Positions 8,129 through 16,205 of a DNA stretch of 64,000 nucleotides are shown one piece after another (positions within the stretch are counted from its first letter, which is position 1; each line of letters starts with the position of its first letter). The notes under the pieces were generated by a model. It worked only from the letters and a program-made list of their open reading frames with translations, did not search any database and had not been told where the DNA came from. The position numbers and the translations under genes are program-made. The stretch is from Fen-1362 sp964597035. Lineage in GTDB: Bacteria; Planctomycetota; Phycisphaerae; Sedimentisphaerales; Anaerobacaceae. The stretch spans positions 20,826 through 84,825 of the forward strand of contig CAZQWM010000008.1 of the NCBI GenBank assembly GCA_964597035.1, in the 5' to 3' direction.

Positions 8129-9808
8129 ATGAGTTTTGCCTTGTCTTCCGGAGTTACCGGCCTGCAGGCGCATCAGCAGATGCTGGATGTAGCGGGCAAC
8201 AATCTTGCGAATGTTAACACGACCGCATTCAAAGCCAGTAGAATTCTGTTCTCGGAGCTTTTGAGTGAGACTATCAAAAAGGCGTCACAGCCAACGACGA
8301 ATACAGGCGGTACAAATCCCGTACAGATGGGTAGCGGTGTCGGCGTATCGGGTATTACGCCGAATATGTCGCAGGGAAACATTGTCAACACCGGTAATCC
8401 GCTCGACCTGGCGATAGAAGGTGAGGGATATTTCGTCCTCAGCGACGGCCAGCAGTACGTTTACACGCGTGCGGGTGCATTTGCAGTAGACCAGGATTCG
8501 GTGCTGGTTGACCCCTCAACCGGATACCGTGTGCAGCGTATCGGTTCTGAAGGCGAGGCGGATGGATTCCAGGTGGCCGGAGATAGTAACGTGCACGTGC
8601 CGTACGACATTGCAATGGCGGCCAAAACGACCAGTGAAGTTATAGTCGCCGGAAACCTCAGTGCCGATGCAACCCTTACGACGACACAGACAAATGTCCT
8701 CGCGTCGAATATTAAATTTACCGTAAGCAGCGGAACCTCTGCAACCACTTCGGATGAGCTTGATACCCTTGACCAGTTTACCGCCGGCACGCTTAGCTCG
8801 GCTACGATTACAGTGTCGGGTTATGACCGTGACGGCAACCCTCTGGTCGATGCAGCCGGCTTGAGCGTTATCGATACGACGACAGTAGGCGAACTGATTA
8901 CACACATAAACAGCGTCCTTGGAACGAGCGGCACGGCCTCGCTTGTCGATGGGAAAATCCAGATAACCGATACACAGAGCGGTTACAGTTTGTCGGACGT
9001 GCGCCTTACGTTTGCCAACTCAGGAGATGCTCAATTGCAGATGCCGTCGTATTTCGAGGTTACAACCGTCGGGGGCGAAGAGGTTAAAAACGTCAACATC
9101 ACGGTCTATGACAGTCAGGGCGGCAAGCACGTGCTAAGCGGTGCACTTGTCCGCACCGATACGACTAATACCTGGGATATGATTCTCACCTCGATTACCG
9201 GGGATGTGCAGGAGCTGACATTGGATAATCGAAGGATAAGAGGGATTGAGTTCAATGCTTCCGATGGTTCTTTCTCGGGGCTGAACACTACGATAGGCGA
9301 TACCGCTGAGTTTGTGATAACCTTTGCACACGACACCACAAATCCGCAGACGATTGCAATATCGATGGGAACCGCCGGGCAGCTAAATGGCCTGACTCAG
9401 TTTGCAGGTAATTCCACCGCGGTAGCCAGAGAACAGGACGGCTACACCGCGGGGCGATTGTCCACCGTCTCGGTTAACAAGGAGGGCATACTCATTGGTG
9501 CATTTTCGAACGGAGTAAAAAAGGATATCGCGACGCTGCAAATAGCGCTGTTCCAGAATACCTCCGGTCTGGAAAGCATTGGGGGCAGCTATTTCATCCC
9601 GTCGGCTAACTCCGGCGGAGCGGTTGCCACTCAGGCCCTGACCGGCGGTGCCGGCTCTATCCACGGCGGCTCTCTGGAGAAATCAAATGCCGATGTTGCT
9701 ACCGAGTTTATCAACCTGATTCAGGCACAGAATGGTTTCCAGGCAAATGCCAGGACCATTAGAGTTGCAAATGAAATATTGCAGGAACTGTCAACTCTAA
9801 TCAGGTAA
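8129..9808 (+). CDS. flgE: FlgE, flagellar hook protein
   Basis: 559 aa. The N-terminus has the rod/hook family signature (SGVTGLQAHQQMLDVAGNNL, then NTTAFKASR). The C-terminus has the matching coiled region (EFINLIQAQNGFQANARTI, then ILQELSTLIR). GDGQ-like surface strands lie at about 95-150. Residues about 212-312 (from LDQF through DRDGN and INSVLG to LPxxE-like MPSYFE) form an inserted module that has a clear counterpart in the FliD of this window. AAGGAG precedes the ATG. It polymerises outside the outer membrane as the universal joint between rod and filament; the length is within the range for FlgE proteins with additional surface domains. Confidence 0.97.
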   Translation: MSFALSSGVTGLQAHQQMLDVAGNNLANVNTTAFKASRILFSELLSETIKKASQPTTNTGGTNPVQMGSGVGVSGITPNMSQGNIVNTGNPLDLAIEGEGYFVLSDGQQYVYTRAGAFAVDQDSVLVDPSTGYRVQRIGSEGEADGFQVAGDSNVHVPYDIAMAAKTTSEVIVAGNLSADATLTTTQTNVLASNIKFTVSSGTSATTSDELDTLDQFTAGTLSSATITVSGYDRDGNPLVDAAGLSVIDTTTVGELITHINSVLGTSGTASLVDGKIQITDTQSGYSLSDVRLTFANSGDAQLQMPSYFEVTTVGGEEVKNVNITVYDSQGGKHVLSGALVRTDTTNTWDMILTSITGDVQELTLDNRRIRGIEFNASDGSFSGLNTTIGDTAEFVITFAHDTTNPQTIAISMGTAGQLNGLTQFAGNSTAVAREQDGYTAGRLSTVSVNKEGILIGAFSNGVKKDIATLQIALFQNTSGLESIGGSYFIPSANSGGAVATQALTGGAGSIHGGSLEKSNADVATEFINLIQAQNGFQANARTIRVANEILQELSTLIR

Positions 9809-9826
9809 TGTTTTGGAGTGAATAAA

Positions 9827-10849
9827 ATGAATGCACCGGCTCTTATCGCCATCTGGTTAGCGGAGGGTGTACTGGGGCTTACTGCGAGAGAAAGATGGCA
9901 GGCAATGCAGCAGGTCGAAAGTGGTTCAGCAAACAACAGATGGTTTAGCATCGGTATGGTGCTTCTGCTTGTATTTTCTGCTGTTGCACTGGTGGTTGTG
10001 ACTCTGCTCAGGAAGGCCCGGGAAGTCAAGAAAGCAGAAAAGGCATTTTCTGATAACGCTGCTCGAAAGGGCTTGACCGAATCCGAATCCGACCTGCTTA
10101 TGGCCGTTGCAGTCAAGGCCGGCCTTATTAAGGCCGAGGCTATTTTCAGTTCCGGTGCCGCTTTCGACAGTGGTTCTGCGGCGTTGCTTAAGGAGAGTCT
10201 TTCAGCGGGCAAGCCGACCAGCGAAACGAGTCGATTGGAAAAGCAACTTGCCGATTTGCGAAATAAAATGGGCTTTCGCAAGGCGGCTTCGGCTCCTGCT
10301 GGGGCTCCGGCGCGACAGAGCGCTTCGGTGCCTGCAAAGGCACCGATGGCTGCAAAACCAAAGGCATCCGATTCGCGACCGGGTGAAACATCGTGGCACG
10401 AGACGGCTTTTGTGGCATTGTTTCCGTTTTCCACCAAATCGGATTCTGTTTCGCAGGTCAATTCTCAACTTCCGCAGTTCGTACCTGCGGTTGTCACCGG
10501 ACTGGTCGGTCGCGTTGTCTCCCTCGAAACAACACTGCCGGCAAATGTCGGCGACAGGGTTCTGGCTGTGATTGGGCCGACAGGTACCCGCAGTAATGGC
10601 GAACAGGTCGAATGGCTCGAAGATGTCGGACTTGTCCAGCAAAGTGCTCAGCCGGCTCAGTCAATGAAGGAAGAAAAAGCGCGTCGTCTGTCAATAGCGC
10701 TTGTCGGGCTTGAAGAAGCACAGATTGCTCAGCTTGCACAGACTACAGGAAGTATAAAGAAAGAAAAGGTACCACAAACAGATACGCAACCTCCTGAACA
10801 GACACAAGATAAATCCCAACCCGTAGCTGCAAAGGAGCAGACGAACTAA
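9827..10849 (+). CDS. Single-pass membrane protein between flgE and flgF, unknown (possible PilZ/YcgR-like)
   Basis: About 340 aa from the ATG at 9827, which lies nine bases after GGAG; an in-frame GTG at 9818 abuts the GGAG and is less likely. One transmembrane helix at about 45-65 (IGMVLLLVFSAVALVVVTLL). Next comes a basic cytoplasmic linker and a helical stretch (LTESESDLLMAVAVKAGLIK) that resembles the linker seen in some PilZ/YcgR flagellar-brake proteins. Residues 140-200 are Ala/Pro-rich, and about 220-285 may be a small beta barrel (VTGLVGRVVSLETTLPANVG). I see no PilZ RxxxR or (D/N)xSxxG motif, so c-di-GMP binding is not supported. The tail is Gln/Lys-rich. It overlaps flgF by one base (TAATG), so it is part of the flagellar operon. 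Confidence 0.75.
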   Translation: MNAPALIAIWLAEGVLGLTARERWQAMQQVESGSANNRWFSIGMVLLLVFSAVALVVVTLLRKAREVKKAEKAFSDNAARKGLTESESDLLMAVAVKAGLIKAEAIFSSGAAFDSGSAALLKESLSAGKPTSETSRLEKQLADLRNKMGFRKAASAPAGAPARQSASVPAKAPMAAKPKASDSRPGETSWHETAFVALFPFSTKSDSVSQVNSQLPQFVPAVVTGLVGRVVSLETTLPANVGDRVLAVIGPTGTRSNGEQVEWLEDVGLVQQSAQPAQSMKEEKARRLSIALVGLEEAQIAQLAQTTGSIKKEKVPQTDTQPPEQTQDKSQPVAAKEQTN

Positions 10850-11580
10850 TGGAGCCGACGACACAGGTCAGTGCCAGTATCGATGCGTTAACGCGGGAGC
10901 TTGAGATAATCACCCACAATCTGGCCAATGCAAGCACCGCCGGATTCAAACGCAGATGCAATGCTTTCTCTAAGGCCCTCGATGCGCAGCAGGGCACAGC
11001 GGAAACGTATGAACCCGGCAACATAGACTTGGAATCGGCCTTCGATTTTTCACAGGGCAGTCTCGTTCAGACCGGCAGGAATCTGGATTTCGCCCTGATG
11101 GGCAACGGCCTGTTTGTCGTAGAGACACCTGAGGGCCCTCTGTATACACGCAACGGAACGTTTCAGACAAATCAGAATGGTCAGATAGTTGATTCGATGG
11201 GCAGGACCGTTGCCGGCGAGGCAGGTCCAATCACGGTGCCGGTTTCTGTTGGCCTTGCGCAGCTTCAGGTCTCGGCGGACGGCCGGGTAACTGCAGGCGA
11301 CATCAACATAGGAAAGCTTCAAGTGGTGGACTTTCAGGAAAACCAGAGCAAGCTTGTCCCCGCCGGCGCGAATTGTTTTGTGATGCCTGATAAGGATATT
11401 CGACCTGAGCCCGCTGATAACGTCGTAATCAAGCAGGGTTATCAGGAAGCGTCCAACGTCATGATAGTCGATGAGCTGGTTGATATGATAATGGTTACCC
11501 GCCTCTATGAAGCCAATATGAGATACGTATCGGCCCAGAGTGAAACCTCCAGCAGCATTATGGGCGTTGCGATGGGTTGA
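10849..11580 (+). CDS. flgF: FlgF, proximal rod protein
   Basis: 243 aa of the FlgF/FlgG rod family. N-terminal signature: ELEIITHNLANASTAGFKRR. Central beta region: GNGLFVVETPEGPLYTRNG. C-terminal coiled region: VDELVDMIMVTRLYEANMRY. It is assigned FlgF rather than FlgG because a longer and more typical FlgG follows directly, in the usual flgF-flgG order. The start codon overlaps the preceding stop. It forms part of the rod crossing the periplasm. Confidence 0.93.
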   Translation: MEPTTQVSASIDALTRELEIITHNLANASTAGFKRRCNAFSKALDAQQGTAETYEPGNIDLESAFDFSQGSLVQTGRNLDFALMGNGLFVVETPEGPLYTRNGTFQTNQNGQIVDSMGRTVAGEAGPITVPVSVGLAQLQVSADGRVTAGDINIGKLQVVDFQENQSKLVPAGANCFVMPDKDIRPEPADNVVIKQGYQEASNVMIVDELVDMIMVTRLYEANMRYVSAQSETSSSIMGVAMG

Positions 11581-11668
11581 CGCTTGGACTTTTTACGCAG
11601 GTGGGTGATGAGAAACGAAAAAGCTGAATCTTTTGTTCACATCAGTTAGTTTTGAGGAGCTTATTGTT

Positions 11669-12454
11669 ATGTTAAAAGCATTTTCGACGGCCGCGACGGG
11701 TATGACGGGCCAGCAGATGATGGTGGATGTTATTGCGAACAACCTCGCCAACATCAATACCACCGGTTTCAAGCGGAGCCAAATCAATTTCCAGGACCTG
11801 CTCTATGTTAAGATGAGCCAGGCCGGCGCCGAAGTTGCTTCCGGTATAAACTCGCCGACCGGGCTTGAGATAGGCAGCGGCGTACGGGCCTCTGCAACGG
11901 TAAAAGTATTCACCGTCGGAGAGCTGGACAATACAGGCAGACCTCTGGATATCGCCATTTACGGCGATGGATTTCTTCAGGTTACGATGCCTAATGGTGA
12001 CATAAGATACACGCGCGACGGGGCTTTGCAGGTAAATGCCAACGGCCAGCTTGTAAACACGGCCGGCTATTCCATAGAGCCGGCAATCACGCTGCCGACC
12101 GATGCCGTGGCTGTTGATATAGGCAAAGACGGAACGGTAAATGTAACCGATGTCGGGGGGACAACCTCGGTGGTCGGCACTTTGCAGCTTGTCCGTTTTC
12201 CGAACCCCGCCGGACTGTCGAACGAAGGGGACAACCTCTTTTCCGAAACCGAGGCCAGCGGCACGGCTGTAACGGGGACTCCGGGCGAAAACGGATTCGG
12301 CGCGATTCAGTCGAGTATGCTCGAAAGGTCAAACGTCCAGATGGTGACCGAGCTTGTCAATCTTATCACGGCCCAGCGGGCCTACGAAATCAACGCACGT
12401 GCGATTCGCGCAGGAGACGAAATGCTGCGAACCGCAACGACTATTGGCAGATAG
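11669..12454 (+). CDS. flgG: FlgG, distal rod protein
   Basis: 261 aa from the ATG at 11669, which has GAGGAG nine bases upstream; an upstream in-frame start at 11633 would add 12 residues unlike the family and is rejected. N-terminus: STAATGMTGQQMMVDVIANN then LANINTTGFKRS. Central: IYGDGFLQVTMPNGDIRYTR. C-terminus: MVTELVNLITAQRAYEINAR followed by DEMLRTATTI. These are near-invariant FlgG features. The preceding 88-bp gap is the largest inside the operon and shows no promoter I can recognise. Confidence 0.97.
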   Translation: MLKAFSTAATGMTGQQMMVDVIANNLANINTTGFKRSQINFQDLLYVKMSQAGAEVASGINSPTGLEIGSGVRASATVKVFTVGELDNTGRPLDIAIYGDGFLQVTMPNGDIRYTRDGALQVNANGQLVNTAGYSIEPAITLPTDAVAVDIGKDGTVNVTDVGGTTSVVGTLQLVRFPNPAGLSNEGDNLFSETEASGTAVTGTPGENGFGAIQSSMLERSNVQMVTELVNLITAQRAYEINARAIRAGDEMLRTATTIGR

Positions 12455-12464
12455 TTAACGTGAT

Positions 12465-13463
12465 ATGAAGATGAAACTGTTTGGCGTTGCTGTTGCTTTG
12501 TTGCTGACCTGCTCGCAGTTGTGCTGGTCGTCGGCGCCCGACGACTCAGAAGTTTCGGCGCAGCACCCCCGGCTGATTATACATCTGCCGAGGGAAACGA
12601 CCGTGGAAGGTGAGAGGTTGACTTTAGGCCAGGTCGCCGTTGTCACGGGCAGGGAGCCTTTTGCATCAAAGGCAAGAGAGATTGGTCTCGGCCGAATCTC
12701 AATCCCTGGCCAGAAGGTAACCATCGACCGCTCGCTGATACTCAGCCGGCTCGCCTGCAGCGAAATAGCTGATTGTGTTCCCGTCTTGTCGGGTGCTGAT
12801 TCAGTTACCGTCAGGCATAATACTACCGTTATCACGGGTCAGAGTTTCATCGAGTCAGCTTCGTTGTTTCTTTCTGATAACATCAGGGACAAGGCCATCA
12901 CAGGTTGGCAGGCAGCGCGAGAGCCGGCTAAGTTGGCCCTTCCCGAAAAGGCTCTACAAATCGATATGGTTCCGCGTCTGGTATCGCGCGGCGCAAATGG
13001 TCAGGCCGTCACCGAAGTCAGCGTGGTCGCAGACGGCAAGCTGATAGGAACGCGGCAGGTCGTGTTTCGCCCCAGGTATAATATCAGCAGGGCGGTCACA
13101 GTTGCGGAAGTGTCAGCGGGAGAGACCATAACGCCGGATAACACGAGAATTGAAAAAGTTATTTCTAACGAGCCGCCTGTGCCTGATTGGACGGTTCCTT
13201 ATGGGCTTGTTGCGGTTCGCAGACTACCGGCGGGAACGGTCATCAGCCCGGAGATGGCAGTGACCCCACGGCCGGAGGTGGTCGTCGAACGCAATCAGAC
13301 CGTTGTTGTTAGGGTCGAAAGGCCGGGCCTTGTTGTAACTGCGATGGGTAAAGCTATGGAGAAGGGCCGGCTCGGCGAGTGCATAAAAGTTCGAAACCTT
13401 GATTCGCAGCGGGTGATATTGGCTAAGGTCAATGAAGATGGAACCGTTGAGCCGGTTTTTTAG
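12465..13463 (+). CDS. flgA: FlgA, P-ring assembly chaperone
   Basis: 332 aa with a Sec signal peptide (FGVAVALLLTCSQLCWSS). The C-terminal half has the SAF/FlgA fold: VTVAEVSAGETITPDNTRIE, AVRRLPAGTVISPEMAV, and NQTVVVRVERPGLVVTAMG, ending GECIKVRNLDSQRVILAKV. FlgA acts in the periplasm to let FlgI build the P ring. Placed 10 bp after flgG and followed by flgH and flgI, the standard order in diderm bacteria. Its N-terminal region is longer than in the enteric protein. Confidence 0.94.
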   Translation: MKMKLFGVAVALLLTCSQLCWSSAPDDSEVSAQHPRLIIHLPRETTVEGERLTLGQVAVVTGREPFASKAREIGLGRISIPGQKVTIDRSLILSRLACSEIADCVPVLSGADSVTVRHNTTVITGQSFIESASLFLSDNIRDKAITGWQAAREPAKLALPEKALQIDMVPRLVSRGANGQAVTEVSVVADGKLIGTRQVVFRPRYNISRAVTVAEVSAGETITPDNTRIEKVISNEPPVPDWTVPYGLVAVRRLPAGTVISPEMAVTPRPEVVVERNQTVVVRVERPGLVVTAMGKAMEKGRLGECIKVRNLDSQRVILAKVNEDGTVEPVF

Positions 13464-13475
13464 AGGATATCGAAA

Positions 13476-14123
13476 ATGAGCCGAACTAAAGCGAATCATA
13501 TTGTGAAGTCTTCGAGGCCAGGAATTGGGTTTGGTTTTCTTGTTGCTGCTCTTTGTTTAGTGCTTGTCACTGCCTGTGCACGGGGGGACTCAATCTGGGC
13601 CAAAAGAGATAAAAATAAGCCCAGCCCTTACGCCGATGATACGGCCAGAAACATCGGCGATATATTGACCATCAAAATCACAGAAGACAGCAAGGTCGAT
13701 AACAAGGCCAAGAGAGACCTCAAGAAGGATACGGACAGGTCGAACACCTTTAACGGCAAGGTGGGCGGCTTCGCTGACCTTGGAGAATTCGGCCTGAGTG
13801 CCAAATCCACCAATGAGCTTAAGAGCAAGGCCGACTACAAGGACGAGCGCAGCTTCGAAGACAGTGTTACCGTCACCGTCGTTGATATTCAGCCCAATGG
13901 CAACCTCGTGGTTATTGGAACACGCAACCGCAACATAGGCGGCGATACTCAGGTCATTGAAATCAGCGGTATCGTTCGACCGAGCGACATCGCGTTCGAC
14001 AACACGGTAGAAAGTGAAAAGGTGGCCGATTTTCGCATCGTCAGCAGAAACGGTGGTGTTTCCGAACCGTACACAAGGCCCGGATGGCTTGGCAGAATAT
14101 TCGATATCATCTGGCCTTTCTGA
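13476..14123 (+). CDS. flgH: FlgH, L-ring lipoprotein
   Basis: 215 aa. The signal sequence ends in a lipobox (LVTAC), placing the mature protein in the outer membrane. Typical FlgH features follow: DSIWAKR, ARNIGDILTIKITEDSKVDN, and a C-terminal block with VTVVDIQPNGNLVVIGTR and ISGIVRPSDIAFDNTVESEK. The L ring is the outer-membrane bushing of the rod, so this gene is direct evidence for a two-membrane envelope. GAGG lies eight bases before the ATG. Confidence 0.96.
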   Translation: MSRTKANHIVKSSRPGIGFGFLVAALCLVLVTACARGDSIWAKRDKNKPSPYADDTARNIGDILTIKITEDSKVDNKAKRDLKKDTDRSNTFNGKVGGFADLGEFGLSAKSTNELKSKADYKDERSFEDSVTVTVVDIQPNGNLVVIGTRNRNIGGDTQVIEISGIVRPSDIAFDNTVESEKVADFRIVSRNGGVSEPYTRPGWLGRIFDIIWPF

Positions 14124-14167
14124 CAACCTATGAAGATTCACTGTGCAGTTTTTGAGGATAGCTGCTT

Positions 14168-15274
14168 ATGAGATACCGTTTGATTGTGCCGCTGGCAATG
14201 TTGCTTGGTTGTTCTGGTCTCGGATTATGCGAGCGCATCAAAGACGTTGTTGATATTCAGGGTATTCGCGGCAATCCCCTTTCAGGTGTCGGCCTGATAA
14301 TCGGACTGGCGGGCACGGGTGATGCCACACAGCCGTCGCGTCAGATGCTGACAAACATATTACGTGACTCAGGCCTGGTGTTGTCGCCGAAGGATTTGAC
14401 CGGGGGCAATATCGCCGTTGTGATGGTTACTGCTGAGCTTGGAGCTTTCTCACGGGTCGGCTCGCGAATAGATGCCGATGTTTCAGCCATTGGAGACGCA
14501 AAGAGCTTGCAGGGGGGAATGCTGCTGCCTACGCCGTTAAAAGGTCTCGATGACCAGGTTTACGCCGTGGCACAGGGCGGGATTTCACTGGGCGGCTGGG
14601 CCGCTGGTGGCAGTGAGGCCTCAATCTCAAAGAACCATCAGACGGTCGGCAGAATACCCGATGGCGCCATCGTCGAGATGGCTGAGGTTGCGACGTTCGT
14701 CGAGCGGATTGCCGACCAGAGGTTCATCACGCTCAATCTCAGGAATAGCGATTTTACAACCGCACAGCGCATCAGCAATATGGTTAATATAGCGAGCCCT
14801 GATTGTGCTGCGGTGGTCGATGCTGGCACCATCAGGGTGAGAATTCCTGACCAGGTCGAAGCTGCCGGAATAGCTGGCTTCATTGACGATATAACCCGGC
14901 TGGAGGTCGTCGTCGATGTGCCCGCAGTCGTGGTGATAAATGAGCGGACCGGAACAATTGTGGTCGGCGAAAATGTCAGCATATCAGGAGTGGCGATTTC
15001 CCAGGGCAGTCTGGTCGTCAAAATCAAGGAGACTGAGATTGTCTCTCAGCCCACGGCGCCTTTCTCTGATGCAGGCTCAACAGAGAGAGTGCCCGACACA
15101 ATCATAGGTGTCGAAGAAAAACAGGGCTATCTGATTCCGGTCTCCCGCTCGGTTACCGTCTCGGACCTTGCCAAGACGCTCAACGCCATCGGGGCGACGC
15201 CGAGAGACCTTATCGCGATATTTAATGCTTTGAAAAAAGCCGGAGCTTTACAGGCCCGGCTGGAGATTATGTAG
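14168..15274 (+). CDS. flgI: FlgI, P-ring protein
   Basis: 368 aa with an N-terminal signal peptide (RLIVPLAMLLGCSGLGLCER). Conserved blocks: RIKDVVDIQGIRGNPLSGVG, LIIGLAGTGD, KDLTGGNIAVVMVTAELGAF, SRIDADVSAIGDAKSLQGGM, and the C-terminal VSDLAKTLNAIGATPRDLIA followed by IFNALKKAGAL. Length and order match FlgI throughout. FlgI builds the peptidoglycan-level ring around the rod, so the cell must have a periplasmic wall layer that supports it. Confidence 0.98.
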   Translation: MRYRLIVPLAMLLGCSGLGLCERIKDVVDIQGIRGNPLSGVGLIIGLAGTGDATQPSRQMLTNILRDSGLVLSPKDLTGGNIAVVMVTAELGAFSRVGSRIDADVSAIGDAKSLQGGMLLPTPLKGLDDQVYAVAQGGISLGGWAAGGSEASISKNHQTVGRIPDGAIVEMAEVATFVERIADQRFITLNLRNSDFTTAQRISNMVNIASPDCAAVVDAGTIRVRIPDQVEAAGIAGFIDDITRLEVVVDVPAVVVINERTGTIVVGENVSISGVAISQGSLVVKIKETEIVSQPTAPFSDAGSTERVPDTIIGVEEKQGYLIPVSRSVTVSDLAKTLNAIGATPRDLIAIFNALKKAGALQARLEIM

Positions 15275-15282
15275 GTGAATCT

Positions 15283-15660
15283 ATGGATGGCGTGAACCTC
15301 ATATTGACGACGCCCGTTATGCCGCCAACACTGCTCGAAAAGATAGCGGCTGACGGACTTAACGGTATCGCACGTAAGACCGGTTCGTCTGAAGCAGATA
15401 CCGCGAAAACAGAAAAGCTGGCAAAAGACTTTGAGTCGGTCCTGCTGACAAAGCTGTTCGATGAAATGAAGGAAACCGTCGGTAACTGGGGTTTCGAGGA
15501 GGATGCTGCGTCAGGGCAGGTGCAGGGATTGTTCTGGCTTTACCTCGCACGTGACGTTGCGGACAAGGGCGGCCTCGGATTGTGGAAAGACCTACAGCAG
15601 TTCTTTAACGACCTGCAAAATCAAAATCAATCCCCACAATCGCTGGATGAGAGTTTATGA
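15283..15660 (+). CDS. flgJ: FlgJ N-terminal type rod-binding protein
   Basis: 125 aa. It matches the rod-assembly (N-terminal) domain of FlgJ: AKDFESVLLTKLFDEMKETV and QGLFWLYLARDVADKGGLGL. The C-terminal peptidoglycan hydrolase domain of enteric FlgJ is absent, as in many non-enteric bacteria where a separate enzyme opens the wall. No such hydrolase is visible nearby. The stop overlaps the next ATG as ATGA. Confidence 0.9.
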   Translation: MDGVNLILTTPVMPPTLLEKIAADGLNGIARKTGSSEADTAKTEKLAKDFESVLLTKLFDEMKETVGNWGFEEDAASGQVQGLFWLYLARDVADKGGLGLWKDLQQFFNDLQNQNQSPQSLDESL

Positions 15661-16178
15661 CTGAACAGTCATCCGAATTATCACAAAAAGTTCGGGAGCT
15701 GCTCGATGTCCTCGACCGGGATATCGAACAGATAGAACGCGCAACCTCCCGGCTGAACGAGCTTCGGGAATTAGTGATAAAGCGCGACGAACAGGCGCTT
15801 GCCCGGGTTCTCGAAAAGATACGAACCGAGGCACAGGACTATCAGGCAAACGAGCAGCAACGCAGTTTGATACGTCAGCAGCTCTCAGGTCTGCTCGGCT
15901 GTAAGGGGGACAGGTTAACGCTGTCCGTGCTTCAATCGCGAATAGCCGAGCCGGCAAAGAGTGCTGTTGCTGGAATTCAACAAAAGCTAAAGACACTGGT
16001 GAGACGTTTGCAGACCGAATACGTTTCCACGGTCACATTATTGTCGGATTGCGCAAGGATAAATGCGATTCTTTTGAAAATTGTCTTCGACCGCGGTCAG
16101 ACCGGCCCGATTTGCTACGATTCGACCGGCTCGGCCTCAAGAGAGTCCGACGCCGCATTTATGAATATGCGACTTTGA
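15657..16178 (+). CDS. flgN: FlgN-like chaperone for FlgK/FlgL
   Basis: 173 aa, strongly helical. The N-terminal third is coiled coil (VRELLDVLDRDIEQIERATS, LNELRELVIKRDEQALARVL), typical of FlgN export chaperones. The last 40 residues are Ser/Asp-rich and probably disordered. It is translationally coupled to flgJ and lies directly before flgK and flgL, the two clients of FlgN. The assignment relies on helical character plus position because FlgN sequences diverge quickly. Confidence 0.82.
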   Translation: MTEQSSELSQKVRELLDVLDRDIEQIERATSRLNELRELVIKRDEQALARVLEKIRTEAQDYQANEQQRSLIRQQLSGLLGCKGDRLTLSVLQSRIAEPAKSAVAGIQQKLKTLVRRLQTEYVSTVTLLSDCARINAILLKIVFDRGQTGPICYDSTGSASRESDAAFMNMRL

Positions 16179-16205
16179 CGGGCTTTAGACGGATAAGTAC
16201 AGCGA

